From contig OY829661.1 in the NCBI GenBank assembly GCA_963691815.1, positions 19,922,349 through 19,986,348 of the forward strand: 64,000 nucleotides of DNA, read 5' to 3'. Shown piece after piece: positions 1 through 12,873 of this stretch. Below the pieces are notes generated by a model. It saw only the letters and a list, made by a program, of their open reading frames with translations, did not search any database and had not been told where the DNA came from. Numbering within the stretch: the first letter of the stretch is position 1; each line of letters opens with the position of its first letter. The translations under genes and the position numbers were made by a program. The stretch is from Echiichthys vipera. Its lineage: Eukaryota; Chordata; Actinopteri; Perciformes; Trachinidae.

Positions 1-698
1 TGTCTGTTTAAGCACCTTGGAGAACTCCGCTCCGCAGCAGAGCGCGCTGCAGAATGGGCTCCGTGCGTAAACTACGTCAAATCCGCACGGAAGTAGAATA
101 TGCTGCACTCCCTGGGCTGCGCCGTCTTCCCCCCTTTGTTGATGATATTGGCTGACTGCTAACTAATTCAGGGTTTTTTGGCTGCGTCGCCCCTCTCCTC
201 GCTGCCAGGATATCAAAGATGTTCTAAAGGCTGCGGGGAGTTCTATGCGTTGTGCTTCACATTCATCCTCCGCTGGGTAAGATGACAACACCGTGTCTTG
301 CGTATTTCTTGCACATCTCCTACACCGAGCTTGTTTTTCTCACGCGCTAAAGCACCTGTTATGCTGTGTAGTTGTGCCATGCTGTGGCGTAACAAGATGC
401 TCATGTTGTTATTTTATCTCCATGCTGTAGATCGGGTTTCACTGGATTGGTCGACGCAAATGCCATTCAATACGCTCTCCCAGCGTGCATGGGTGTCTCG
501 GTATAAACAGCATGGCCATCGCACATTCCAGCGGGTCTAAATATATCTATTAAGGCCACAGGAGGGGGAGGACTGGTGTAGGGTCTTTATCCTGGGACGT
601 TTCGCTGCCGTGGTGAACTCGCACCACTTGAATTATCTTCCGGAGATTGACAATCGGTTGTTGCACCCCACAGAGGAGAACTTTGCCCTATCCAAAAC
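1..698 (+). promoter_or_regulatory. Upstream region and presumed 5' UTR of PLPP7
   Basis: This stretch precedes the PLPP7 start codon. The first 260 bases are GC-richer than the surrounding DNA and contain several CpG dinucleotides, as expected near a vertebrate promoter. I see no convincing TATA box and cannot place the transcription start. No protein-coding exon is recognisable here, and the short open frame at 298-540 has no family resemblance. Promoter and UTR status is inferred only from position next to the coding exon. Confidence 0.35.
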
Positions 699-3600
699 AT
701 GCCCTCTAGTTACAATGTGAGATCGAGGGCGCGGGAGAGAAACAGCGTCCTGAGCAGACCTGAGTTCATATCCCTGAACCAGCCCCTCCGCGGCGGCGCC
801 GGAGGCGGAGGCGGTGGCCCCTCTGAGAGCCGAGGCAGCGCAAGGCGACCGGGTCAAATCAAGCACCAAACAAGCCAGCCGAGTGAAGAACTGACCGACA
901 GTGGCAGCAAGGACAGGAGAGAGCCCGGTAAAATGCCAGAGGAGGACTGCATGCTGCTGAACCCTTCATTCAAGGGAATAGCGATAAACTCCCTCCTCGC
1001 CATTGACATCTGTTTGTCCAAGCGCATGGGGGTGTGCGCCAACACGTCGTCCTCCTGGGCAGGCTGCCGCTCCATGGTCGCCCTGTTAGCGCTCACGGGG
1101 CACGGCATCACGTGGATCATTGGCACTGTCGTGTGTCTCACGAGGAGTAACACTCTGGCCGGGCAAGAGGTCCTGGTCAACCTGCTGCTTGGTAAATGCC
1201 ACACCACACTCATCACCAACCTCTCCATAACTTCAGCAGCTGCTCAGTACCCAGAAAGCACCATACAGGAGGAGCGACATGCACTCACAAACAGAAACTT
1301 ACTTTTCTGGGTGAAAGTGAGGCCCATTCTGTCTTTGTCAACATTTGGAAAAGTTGACTTTGCACCCAGTTTTTTTCACAGTCAGTTGTGTCATTCCCCT
1401 CTGTATTGTAATTACAAAAAATACAGTCATATACATATTTTACAAGGGGTTTCTTAGTTGTAATTGAAATGATTAATACATCTTGCGTTAATACTTCATA
1501 GATCATGGGATGAGAAAGGGATCTTCACAACACCACAACCTAAAAATGTTACTTATGATTGACTCATGTATCTATAAAGTACTAATAATTGATATGTTAA
1601 CCATTATAAAGTCATTAGCTGAAACTTAGGCTTAGTAGAACGCTGTGTGTTCAAACTCATACACTTTTATACATGGCCCTTGTTAATCATGTTACGCTTG
1701 ACACATTATATTGCTGATTGCCCCTCAGCGACAGAAAAGAAGAAAAGCAGCAAATTCAGACTTTGCGAGAAGAAAAAGACGGAATGTCAACATCATCCGT
1801 CACTTTTGGGAAAAAGGGAACATTAAGTATATGGGAGGGTTTTTAGGCTATATTGCAGTTTTTCTTTTAAGATATCTTCCACTAAAAATAAGGGTTTTTC
1901 TTGTGTTTATTTACCCAAAATGTCCAACCTTGAATATACTGACTTGTATCCTTGCAAAGTTTAAAGAGTTGTTTTCACATTGCTCTGAAGGGAAAGATGT
2001 CTGTGCACTTCCCTAAAATCTGAGATTCAAACGTACCCCTGGCAAGCTTTAGTTGGGACATCATAGATTTGTATCCAATCGCTGTCTAATATGCCAATGC
2101 CGGCAAAGACACCTAAAACCTCCAGCACAGAGGAGGTTGTCAGTACAGAGACTGAAAGCACACTGCCATCTGTGTCAGCCACCACTTACAAGCTGACAAA
2201 CAACATGGCTACCCGTCGCCTCCAGTCTGAACCCGGTGTATAAGGCTCAAACGTGTATGGCTGAATCTCTCTCTGTTGTTTATAGCCATCTTGATGCACG
2301 CTGTATACGGGTACGCGGTGGTTGGCGGGGCGCGAGGCCAGATCCAGAATTTCTCAATGAGAGAGAATGTGTGAATTACGATGTGGGAAAACCATGTCAA
2401 ACAAAATATTGATCATAGTAGAATATTTTTACATACTTTAAAACTTGTCTTGACTGGAGGGGGTAAAAGTAGACTGCTTTTACCAGCATACCCCACAGTC
2501 TATTGTATTAAACTGCAATCGCCCCATAATAAATACCTTTATGAATCTTGATCACCATCAACTTATGGGTTGTTGTTGTTGATATTGTGTTGCTGTAACT
2601 TCTTATCATGATTTACATTTTTCCATTATATAATATAACAATAGAATCTTAGATTCGACAGTGGTTCATGATATAATGTGCTACACAGCTTCAAATGCCA
2701 TCAGCATTTTCTGAATGAATCAGGAACCTGTGTGTGTGGGTGCACCCAGGCAAGTGCATATGTAGACTACACACACACACAGTCTGGACAAACACAGATT
2801 ATTGACCAAAAAGCAGTACAAATCTTCTGGCTGTGGCTACATTGAGCTCTGATTGGAAGCCAGTAAATCTCTGTATTTAGGGCACTGTTGTATGGTGCTT
2901 GGGACATTGTTCAGCCCCAAATACTTGTTCATTATTTGTCGGTCCAGGATAATTTGTAGTCTATTGAGGTCTGTCAGGAGAAAATCTGCGGACATGCTGA
3001 ACAGTGGGTGGGGAATTAAGGTTAACGCTGACTGAAATTCTGTGTTCAGGAAAGTAATCAGCCAAGACTGGCCTGTCCGGTTTGGTTTAGTTCAGTCCAC
3101 TGCCATGAGCGTATGAACCGTGCAGTGCAGAAATATTGCCATTATAATGTTTTGAAATGACTGTGACTGGCTCCCAAACAGTCCTTGGCTGTGTAGAGAA
3201 TGTCCGATCCTGCTTTTGATGTTTTCCAGTTTCTTCTTACTTATTTACTCAAATTCTCCCAAAGCCATATTTCCCTCTTATCAAGCACAATTCCTTTTTT
3301 ACATTAATTCAAAGAGGAACGATATTGACAACTGTAAGATGCTTCAGGTATGGATGTGATTTCGTTGATATCAAGAACATCACCATCACTGCTAAAATAA
3401 ATGAGGCAGTGCCTGGTGTTCTCTCAATGCCTAACCCCTTGTAATGTAGCTGTAATGCTAAAATGGGTGCGATTCAAGCACGGGGACCAGAAGTAGGAAA
3501 CCCCGCACCCCCACTTTATGGCTCTGGCCCTATAACCGGGCAAGATACAGTCACAAAACTTCACAGGTTTGTAGACAAGATCAAAATGCAGGTGTTCAAA

Positions 3601-5140
3601 GATGGGTGTGGTCTGAGCAATGGCGCCAGCAGTAGGGGTGTAGGAAGTAAGGAAGAGGCCCCCCGCTTGACGCACCTGGCCTGATTTTGTATTGCAGCTG
3701 TTATGATCCCATTGCAAGATGGTCTGTAGTTAATTTTTCATTTTTTCTTGACTGAGCAGCTTTTGACTTTCAGTTAGAAAACTAATTCAGTGATGACACA
3801 ATCATTAAAGCGACTTCAATCAACGACTAGCTGGTGAACATAGTGTAGCATTTTGGGTCATGTCAGTGCTAAGTTTAAAGTGTGTGTCCGCTGCCGCCAC
3901 ACGACCAAAAGATCAGCTACTGCAAGTTTAAAAAGGTATTTTCATATGAAATGTACAACCTTTGTATTGACATAGAAACAAAACAGGTGTACAGTATCTC
4001 AAGGTAAATCCCTGATCCTGTAGAAGTAGAGTGGGGGCTCCCAGCACAACTTTACTGGTCCTGACAGGGGAAATTAAATTTTTTAATCATCTTCATAGAA
4101 CTGAACATTTTTGTCAAAGTAAATTCGAGGAGCAGACAGAATAGCCTTTAAAATGGGTCTATAGGGCGGTGCAGTGTTATATGTATTTGTTGTTGATGAT
4201 TTTCTGGCTCCAATGAGTCACTTAGTCAGTGAGAGACTCAACCTTGCAGGAAAGAAGAAAACACAGTGGAAGCACAGCTAATGCGTTGTTCCAGTACTCC
4301 TTGATCTTAGCTTGGTGGTGTGAGAAACAGTGAGCATTGTGGGATTTCCTCTCTTGCTGATCTGTGGCAGCCTGACTGGAGATGGAGTTTCCATTCTCAA
4401 TATAACAGTTTCCTCTAGAACAGTAGATCCTCAGGATCTGACGCACTGATGGAGAGTGTTTGGCTGCTCAAAAACAGTTTTTGTGTGATCAATAACAATG
4501 TGCTGACTGACTGGGGCTGACTTTGAACACACTGTTATCACACTGTGCCGACTGCAGCCAAAAACACTGGAGAACAGAAATCCTGAAGTGGGGAGGGAAG
4601 TAATCACACAATCTGCCAGAGAACGCCACTGGGATTTTTTTTTCAGGGAGGAAAAACATCAAAAACGAAAAAACAGAATTTCTGAAGAATTATCCCCACG
4701 TTCCTACTAAGACTCACTGAATCATCACTGTTGCTTTAGTCAGCTGAAGGGCAGCACAGCAGGCTTGTCCTTACAGCTGATAATATGCTGCCTCACTGCT
4801 TGGCTCATCTTCTGCCTCCCCCCAGCAGCAGTGTCCCAGCTCACATATCACCAGCTCCACTGTCACTTCACTGCTTCGCTCATGTCCTGAACCCTTTTGA
4901 CTTTTAACCACCTCTCTTTTGTCCCTCCATCTCTGCCTTAAGCATTTAGATTTCTCCCCTTTACCTCACTAGTCTGCCTTTCAGGAGCTTGAGTAGAAGT
5001 TTAAAATAATGGCCCCGTTAGGACAGTGAGTGGGCGACTGGAATGAGAAATAGAGCAGCATAACCGTTATATCAGACATCTGACAGTCATTTAGAGAGAG
5101 TGTGTGTGTGTGCGTGTGCGTGTGCGTGTGCGTGTGCGTG

Positions 5141-5206
<66 letters not shown>

Positions 5207-6942
5207 AAAAGATGTCAGACTGGAACAGAAGTTAAAGATGGTAGGGTTTTTTTGGGAGTGCTATGAAAGTGCTATAAAAGGCATCTGCAAATGTCCGGTA
5301 TGTGGGCTCAAAGCAAATGCTTCTCGGTATTGTAGGCCTTATCGGTTATTCTTGGCCACCAAGATATCGGTTTACATATGTGCTATAGTTATCTTCTGCT
5401 TTATTTGAAGACTTGCTACATTATATACAAAAATCCAGATAAAACCACACTGTCCAGTTTGTTACTCTTACTATTAATCAGCTGTATATTACCTTCATCA
5501 CTTTTGTTCTGTCCAGTATTGTTTACAGATCAAGAGTCTTAAGTCATGCTAGTGCTGTGTGAGGCTTGTACTAATTAGACCTCAACACAAATTACAGCCG
5601 AAGATGCTGGTAATGTCATTGGTTTTGGAAGTATAAAGTCAGAAATGAAAGTACTGGACAAATTAAAGTGTTGACCTGATGATGGGGATCACAAAGTTAT
5701 AACATTTCATCCTGACAAATGCTTGTACCAAATGTCGTGGCACTCCATCTGATAGTTGTTGAAAAACTTCGCTGAGAACCACGAGTGTGAATCTGTTGGT
5801 GGTGCTACTGGAAAGCAAATCAAATTATCGGTACTGCTTTGAAAGGTCCCACATTGTGATCATGTTCAGGTTCATAATTATATTCTGGGTTTCTACTAGA
5901 ACATTTAACTTTAATGTTTAGAAAACTGCTTTTCTCATACTGTCTGACTGTACCTGTATATCGCCCTCTGTCTGAAACGCTAGGTTTTCTGCCTGTCTCT
6001 TTAAGTGCCCCTCCCGAAAATGCCCAGTCTGCTCTGATTGGTCGGCATTTCTGGTTCTTCTGCATCGGCGCTCTTCCTGTCAGCTGCTGTCATTCACATT
6101 CACTGCAACAGGAAATAAACTAGGACACATTTCGAATGTTTATGTTTACATCTTTGAAAAGTTCTATATATAGTATTGTACAGTTTTCCTGACGGCTCGT
6201 TTGAAGACAGTTTCTCAATACGGAGTGTGCATTTCTCTGTGGGTTGAGCATTTTCACAGTATTCATATGGTACTTGCCCTTGGATAGAGTGGCGTCCTGT
6301 CCAGGGTGTACCCCGCCTCACGCCCAATGTCAGCTGGGATCGGCTCCAGCCCCCCTGCCACCCCGATAGGGACAAGCGGTAGAAGATGAATGAATGAAAC
6401 TTCCACTTGATTTCTAATTTTTAAAAAAGACATGGAAATCTCAGTTTTTACAATATGACAACTTTAAGTAAACCCTCTTTGGAATTCTCCAGGTTATAGC
6501 ATGTTAACACATTTTTTTTGCTTTTATAATCAAAGTTTTTTTTTTCACGACAGCCCTCATTCTTGATGTCATGACTGTGGCTGGAGTCCAGAGACTGGTG
6601 AAGCGCAAAGGACCCTGGGAGATGACGCCGGGCTTAATGGACTGCGTCGCCATGGACATCTACTCCTTCCCTGCTGCTCACGCCAGCCGGGCCGCCATGG
6701 TCTCCAAGTTTCTGCTGTCCCACCTGGTCCTGGCTGTGCCGCTTCGCATCCTGCTGGTGCTGTGGGCCCTCCTGGTGGGCGTGTCACGGGTGCTGCTGGG
6801 GAAACACCACCTAACTGATATGGTGTGTGGCTTTGCACTGGGCATGCTCCACTTTAGCTTGATGGAGTCAGTGTGGCTTTCATCAAGCACCTGTCAGACT
6901 CTTATTTCCATAAGCACGCTCAGCTGGAGCCCCTTTTTCTGA
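699..6942 (+). CDS. plpp7: PLPP7 (NET39 / PPAPDC3), inactive phospholipid phosphatase 7
   Basis: Two coding exons, 699-1191 and 6554-6942, join in phase (G|CC) to give 293 residues. The first ATG starts a basic, low-complexity N-terminus, followed by the family-specific stretch PEEDCMLLNPSFKGIAINSL near residue 80. Exon 2 carries the PAP2-like membrane domain. PLPP7 is known as a nuclear-envelope/ER membrane protein enriched in muscle that lacks measurable phosphatase activity. The sequence agrees: the first motif ends in GP (residues 184-185) where RP is expected, and the PSGH motif reads PAAH (204-207). The third motif SRxxxxxHxxxD is intact (242-253). The exon 1 frame stays open past the donor GGTAAATG at 1191/1192, but that extension is intron. 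The C-terminus ends in LISISTLSWSPFF, which seems longer than the mammalian protein as I remember it. PRRC2B lies downstream, as in human 9q34. Confidence 0.93.
5099..5206. repeat. Compound (TG)n/(TGCG)n microsatellite
   Basis: About 108 bases of alternating purine-pyrimidine sequence pass from TG through TGTGCG and TGCG units back to TG. It lies in the PLPP7 intron. The CG-containing core makes it a strong Z-DNA-forming candidate by composition. Confidence 0.95.
5855..6165 (+). repeat. Dispersed repeat, family A copy 1
   Basis: This segment contains a recognisable block (CTGTCTGAAACGCT, then CTGTCTCTTTAAG, then CTGATTGGTCGG). The same block occurs in inverse orientation at about 45990-46205. 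The right-hand part (CATTCACATTCACTGCAACA and following) occurs again at 32596-32680 inside PRRC2B. Three copies in one window show it is interspersed. I did not find termini or a coding core, so the class (probably a MITE or SINE-like element) is unassigned. Confidence 0.7.
6285..6398 (+). mobile_element. L2-like LINE 3' end fragment
   Basis: The block GTCCTGTCCAGGGTGTACCC ... GGGATCGGCTCCAGCCCCC ... GACAAGCGGTAGAAGATGAA, followed by GAATGAATG, matches the 3' terminus I know from L2 (Maui-type) LINEs of fish. The short terminal repeat at the 3' end puts the element on the + strand. Only the last hundred or so bases remain, as expected for a 5'-truncated insertion in the PLPP7 intron. Confidence 0.75.
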
Positions 6943-7882
6943 GCTTTTGATATAGGGCTATAGCTAGCAAGCAAGGCTTATTTGATACACTAACCTCGCA
7001 ATGTCAGGGACTTAGGTCTAACAAAGTTATTTTTGCAAGGGTCCGAAGTTCTTATATGAAGGGAGAAGCATTCATATTTAGAATCAGATTCTGGCTGGTA
7101 AGTGACAGCCAAGACAGGCAGATCAGAAACGTTACACAGCTTCACAAATGTCAAACCTACTAAAACACACCTCTACTGCTCCTTTACTTCCATAAATTAC
7201 AAATAATAAAGTTGAAATCAAGACAATTGCAAACTGACAATGATTTTGGTGAAAATGTACATGTAGAATTCCTTTTTTTCCTTTTAGATTTTCAGGCAGT
7301 ATGAAAGCTGGTGCCATTCATCAATAACTGAACCTCTTTCTATTCAACGGCCTCTTGAGTATGTGTGCCACTTCCTCTTTACCATCTTACTTCATTTTAC
7401 TTCCTCCCTCCCTGCTACCTCTTCCCCTTTTTCGTTTGTTTTTTAGTATTTGCGCTTTTATTTTGGAAGTAGTGATATACCTAAATCACATTGGGCACCG
7501 AGTAGTGCGATGTTGCCCAATGCCTGTAATATTGGATGTAACTCTAAAACATATAAAGTGATTGTTGTTTGAATATTTTGCATTGTTCCTGATTTGCATG
7601 ATTATCTTTGTATATTTCTGGGATTCTGTTCTTCTTACTGAAGGTTTATAAATTACGAACTTGAGGACACTGAATTTAGCTGCTTGTGTAAAACAAATGT
7701 CACACACACAGAATTTAATATTTTTCTTACAGGGTCAAATATAATTTCCTTTCAGCGTGCCATTTATGCCTTAGTGAGTTGAATTTTTTTTTTCTTTATA
7801 GAGCAGATATTTCTCTTTTCAGGCTGCTGCACTCTGCACATCAGCTTAACAGATGCTGATTATATGCCCCACAAAACAACTG

Positions 7883-8048
<166 letters not shown>

Positions 8049-11000
8049 ACAATGTAAAAAAATTAACAAATATACATTTCTTTTTTGCAAATGTTTTTTT
8101 ATGGACCTTTAAATGAAAGCTGGGGCCTTTTGTGGTTTGGTGTGTAAATACAGTTTTGTGTACATTAGTTTGCTTTGTTCTTTACAGAAGCCTGTCATGT
8201 TTTTACTTTTACTTACCTTTACTTTATTTTTTTCATCTCATAAATAAAACGAGGTGGGCAGTCAGTAAAACGTGAATGTCTTTGTGCTTTATTACTTTTT
8301 TACGTGCGAACAAATGCCAATAATGGCTAATAATGTTTGTTAGTGTGGGCTTGTGCTGTTGCCGTGCATCTGTTCATCTGCAATACTCTATCTACAATAC
8401 AACGTGCAAATATTTCAATTCAATTTCATCTGTGTGCCAATTAGGGTGAGGAAACGCTATTAAACATAAATTGATGAATGTTTATGCATCAGCTGAATCC
8501 TACAGTGAAGCCCTCTATGAAAGCCTTCAGAAAATAGATGGGGGGAAAAATTGGAATGTTTTGTGTATTCCTGCTAAAGTGGAGATTTGTGGCTTAGAGT
8601 ATGAGAAAACTGTGTATTAAGAAAACAGACTAAAGATTCTAAAATTATGTACTTTACTACGGACGAATAGGGTAATAATTCTTTGTATTATAAGTTTACT
8701 GAAATAGTTTAAATATGCAAATGGTTCATCATCTAATGTTAACTTTTGGTGAATTTAGGAAAAATCTGCATATGCAAATAGACAAAGTGTAGTAAAATAA
8801 ACACCTAAATGTGTATTTTGGATGTTTTTTCCCCCACAAGTCTGAAAGACGACAACAATCTCAAAATTATGTAATGCATGAAAAAAACAATGTTTCTGGC
8901 TTTAGTGCCTCTCCTGCCTTTTTAATAAGGTGGCTTTCTGCAACAAATTGTTTTGTTTGCTACGAAAATCACAGACTGTAAAGTATCACGTGATGTGCGA
9001 CTGTCAGCAAAATATTAAAGAAGTGCCCTATGTGCTGACAAGGCCGTACCCTTCTTTGGCAGTGATAAACTGAAGGGGGGAAATTATATAAATACATGCA
9101 CTTAATATGAAGATGCATCTATCTATTACATCTCAGCACTTCCAGTGCATCTACACGGCTACAAGAGTGCTTTGTGCAGTATGCAGAGTAGGGTTTCACT
9201 TGACATAAAGCATATTCAATAAACAAGATATAGTATTTCAGTCTTAGTCTTATGGTTGCATACATGCGTTCATATCATTTTAGACCTAACAGTTTACTTC
9301 ACTAAGAGAGCAAACAATAATGTATAGATGCAACAATCTTTCTGACAGTCATCAGTTAAAACACCCTTTGACACTAGTTTCTTGTCACGGGGCTCTTACC
9401 ACAGACAAATCTGACAGGAAACAACACCAATGCAAAGGCGTGTGCTCTGAAACAGTTCATATAGCAGGAACAGAAACTGCTTTAAAAATACTCTCTGGCA
9501 GAGAGTCAGAGAAGAGTTTCCACAGTCAGAGACTCTTACAGTGTGTGTTACGTGGTTGTGTGTGAAATAGTTAGACATAAGAAAAAGTCAAACACTTAAT
9601 GCAAATATCAATTATTCTTATTATTTTAAAGTTTTGATTGAGCAGTATAGAGTCATAGAGACAGTGAAGAGTGTAGACAAGACAGACACTTGTCCTTAAT
9701 TAGAAGTCTTTATGGGTTTGAAAGTTTGAAAGGGTGTGGAGCTGAAGGGTTTTTTGAATTGAAATTGGTTTCAGCAGGATCAAACTTTTGACATAAAGCA
9801 CCTGCTGCTACATGCACTGACTGTATCTTTAAAATCAGGTTAAGATTACGTTCAAATAAAAGCCGGCTGATTGGTACATAGCAAGCTGCAACGTGCAACC
9901 AAACATGAGTATAGGCTACAGCTTTGCATATTCTTTGTTCTCAGAGGATGACATTTCATGTTTATTAGTGTCACCACTGGGACAAACTTTCTGCATGAAC
10001 ACAAATAATATCCATATGTATACAAAAACAGCTGCAGTAGCCTTACTTGACACCATGGTATTTGAGGACTCTGTTTCTAAAGGTGAAAGAGTCTTTACTG
10101 TCATGTCATCATTACAAATGAAGTTACAGCTTTATATCGGATGATTTTGCTAGAAAAACAAATTAGAGCTTGTCCCAGTGTCGGTGTGTTTGATTTTGCA
10201 GCAGAATCAAGGCCTCTACAATTCTGCTTTGCATGTTCCCAAAATATCCCTGTGAGTAAGTGTTGATAGTGCTTACAGGCCTGTTTCTGCAAGGTTCGCA
10301 TGCACGGACTAAACAGACACCACACGTCCCACTGTTGTGTCTTTGTGCAATGTTTGTGTCGTGCATAGACACCACAACTTTCTAGTGACCTTTTCATAAC
10401 ATGTAGGTAGCTCTGTTCATGATTGATTTGTAAACATGAGCGATTGTGCATTTTCTCAATTTCCGAATATTCCGAAATGCTCCTTCATTAGGGCAAAAGT
10501 ACTGTTTAATAGACACCCAGCAGAAAGCACCATGGGTACGATTTGTCATTTGTCAGCAAACTAGCTGCATAAAAAAATGTAACAAACTCACAAGAAATTG
10601 GTTTTAGTCAAATTGGGGAATTATATGTTTGTTATATGTTATATGTTTATATGTTTACACTAGACACATTAATCATATAGGCTCCATGTTAACGGCTTTA
10701 ATAGACATTTGTGTCAATTCATCATTCTTTTTCTTCTAGTTCAAATCTGTACCATGTGACTTTTGTTAAATATTTGCCAGAGCAGCATCAATATTCATGA
10801 TTGTTGTCACAGTAGTTGGTCGATCAGTGGGAGATACTTGTAGCCATTTAAAATCAGTGAGAAGTGTAAGACAAGTGCTCCCTCTAGAGGGATAGCTTGT
10901 CTTGACTATTATGAGCACCAGCAATATTCTCAAAATATATTGTTTTTTATTGTCTTAAGGATCCAAAGCAGCAAAATGTATATTTGATATAAAAGACCGT

Positions 11001-11271
11001 TACCTGTACAAATCAGGCATTCTGCATTTAATTTCCTTTAAATTCAGAATACCAAGAAAAATCAATGAAATTTGAACCTGTTTTTCTAGATTTTCACGTT
11101 CTGCAGGACATATATTTAAGAACTTATTCAGTATAAGTTAGTAGATGTATGTTAGTATTCATACTATGTTCATTTTACAGACAACCCTCTTGTGAAGTGA
11201 CACAGATGTAATGTTGTTTTTTTTTAATGTGGATGTCTATTTGTTTAGGCTGGGGTAATTTCAGAATGAAT

Positions 11272-11273
<2 letters not shown>

Positions 11274-11348
<75 letters not shown>
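11274..11348. repeat. (CA)n microsatellite
   Basis: About 37 pure CA units lie just upstream of the retrotransposon tail at 11396. Confidence 0.97.
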
Positions 11349-11349
<1 letters not shown>

Positions 11350-11395
11350 TGTTTTGACAAAATTTTTTTCAATTGAATAAAAAGGTTTTTTGGAG

Positions 11396-11656
11396 CCAGT
11401 TGAGGTGGTTCGGGCATCTAGTAAGGATGCCTAGGGAGGTGTTCCAGGCACGTCCAGCTGGGAGGAGGCCTCGGGGAAGACCCAGGATTAGATGGAGAGA
11501 TTAGATCTCCACACTGGCCTGGGAACGCCTCGGGATCCCCCAGTTAGAGCTGGTTAATGTGGCCCGGGAAAGGGAAGTTTGGGGTCCCCTGCTACAGCTG
11601 CTGCCCCCGCAACCCGACCTTGGATAAGCGGTTGAAGATGAGATGAGATGAGATGA
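11396..11656 (+). mobile_element. RTE/Rex3-like non-LTR retrotransposon 3' fragment
   Basis: The text GTTCCAGGCACGTCCAGCTG ... GGGAGGAGGCCTCGGGGAAG ... CTGGGAACGCCTCGGGATCC ... CTGCTGCCCCCGCAACCCGA ... GGATAAGCGGTTGAAGATGA matches the conserved end of a widespread fish LINE. It encodes the tail of the reverse transcriptase ORF (RRPRGRPRI..., WERLGIP..., LLPPQPDLG-like). The element ends in GAGAT tandem units at 11638-11656, marking its 3' terminus on the + strand. It is 5'-truncated and cannot be functional. The class is given from memory; RTE/Rex3 is the most likely assignment. Confidence 0.75.
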
Positions 11657-12209
11657 AAACTGTTTTAAAAAATACTCGTAATTTCCAGTAAGATATCAGA
11701 CATACCAGTAAGAGGAAGAATGAGCCATACCCGAGGTAAGATCAAAGTCAGGATATGACTCAAAACTGGGACACTAAACCCACTCACTGACATAACTGCA
11801 TTCACTGTTAAGCTTTTTAGTATTCATCATGAGAGGGGAAAGTGTCACATAGCCCGTTTCTGCACAAAGTGATCACTTCTAAAATCTAGACAGCTCATTC
11901 ATTTTAATATAGATACATCACACACATTGTTATTGTGTTTGTATTATAATTGTCTTCTATTCTATAGTTATCTTTCGATATTCGTGCAATACCTTCTTTT
12001 ACTTAGATAACTTGACAATAGGACTTGCAGTAGTCTATCCTGCTGGACTCCATATTTAATCTCATGTTTTATTTTTTTGATTAAATGTTAATACACCTGC
12101 AATGCCAGAGTATATTTTAGATTCACTGCAGTAACATTTACTGCAGCTTGTGATCTAATATTCATAAAAGATCATTAACACTGCGTAAAAAAAATGAATG
12201 GTGTTTGTT

Positions 12210-12252
12210 TATGGAGGACTAAACATGACTTAAGTCTCAATACATAAATAAA

Positions 12253-12288
<36 letters not shown>

Positions 12289-12611
12289 CATATATATATA
12301 CCTATATGTGTGTGTGTGTGTGTATGTATATAAATAAATACAGGAATAAATAAATAAATGCTGAAATAAATGAATAAATAAATGCCTGCCTCATTAACAT
12401 TTGGAAACAAGATACAGATAGACAGAAATACAAAAATAAATAAATGTAGGCGAACATAAATGTAAAAATCAATGTAAATCATTTATTTATTTATTTAATT
12501 GTGTATTTGTGCATTAACTTATTCTTTTATTTATGTATATATTTCTTCATGTATTAATTTGTTTATTTCAGCATTTATTTATTGAGATATGGTCATGTTT
12601 AGTACTCCATA
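12210..12611. mobile_element. MITE with about 45-bp terminal inverted repeats, next to the PRRC2B promoter
   Basis: The left end (12210-12255) reads ATGGAGGACTAAACATGACT then a TCTCAATACATAAATAAATG block. The right end (12571-12611) is its inverse complement with a few mismatches (GCATTTATTTATTGAGATAT ... CATGTTTAGTACTCCAT). Between them is AT-rich filler with (TA)n, (TG)n and AAAT/TTTA repeats and no ORF. Long inverted termini around a non-coding AT-rich core are diagnostic of a MITE. I could not confirm a target-site duplication. It ends about 30 bases before the GC-richer segment containing the PRRC2B first exon. Confidence 0.8.
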
Positions 12612-12639
12612 CCATAATAATGAACAGTGCTGCTGAAAT

Positions 12640-12873
12640 CAAACATTCAGGAGAGGCGCGTTTCCCTGCCAACGACGTTTTTGCTTACGTATGACGTTCT
12701 CAGCCGAGCCGCTACAGCCTACACAGGCCGGGTAGGACCCCAGCAACAACGCTGCGATCGGTTCAACCTGTGAAGATTGGGCTCATCAATCGCCATCCAT
12801 CCTTTGAATAGACAACATTTTGTGGAAATATATCACCGCCACTGATCAGAATATACACTAAGTCGTTGAATCG
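12640..12873 (+). promoter_or_regulatory. prrc2b: PRRC2B promoter and untranslated first exon
   Basis: A GC- and CpG-richer segment begins abruptly after the MITE and ends at a strong donor, TCG|GTGAGTT, after 12873. A TGACGT half-CRE lies at 12692-12697. The next exon (16463 onward) supplies the start codon, so this is read as the non-coding first exon. The transcription start itself cannot be fixed from sequence alone. Confidence 0.6.

Larger units (their letters stand above)
1192..6553 (+). other. PLPP7 intron 1 (5.36 kb)
   Basis: The donor is GTAAAT at 1192 and the acceptor is TTTTTCACGACAG ending at 6553. The intron holds no recognisable exon. Its identifiable contents are a TG/TGCG simple repeat near 5099-5206, a dispersed repeat copy near 5855-6165 and an L2-like retrotransposon tail at 6285-6398, listed separately. 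A segment at about 3470-3720 is open on the minus strand for 97 codons. It reads like a dispersed repeat rather than a gene, but I could not identify it. Confidence 0.8.

Noticed and set aside
1192..1457. Open frame continuing from PLPP7 exon 1 to 1457
   Set aside because: It runs past a good GT donor, loses all family similarity, and the true continuation is at 6554 in phase.
3424..3717. 97-codon minus-strand frame in the PLPP7 intron
   Set aside because: Low protein plausibility. The DNA reads like a dispersed fish repeat, though I could not prove it.
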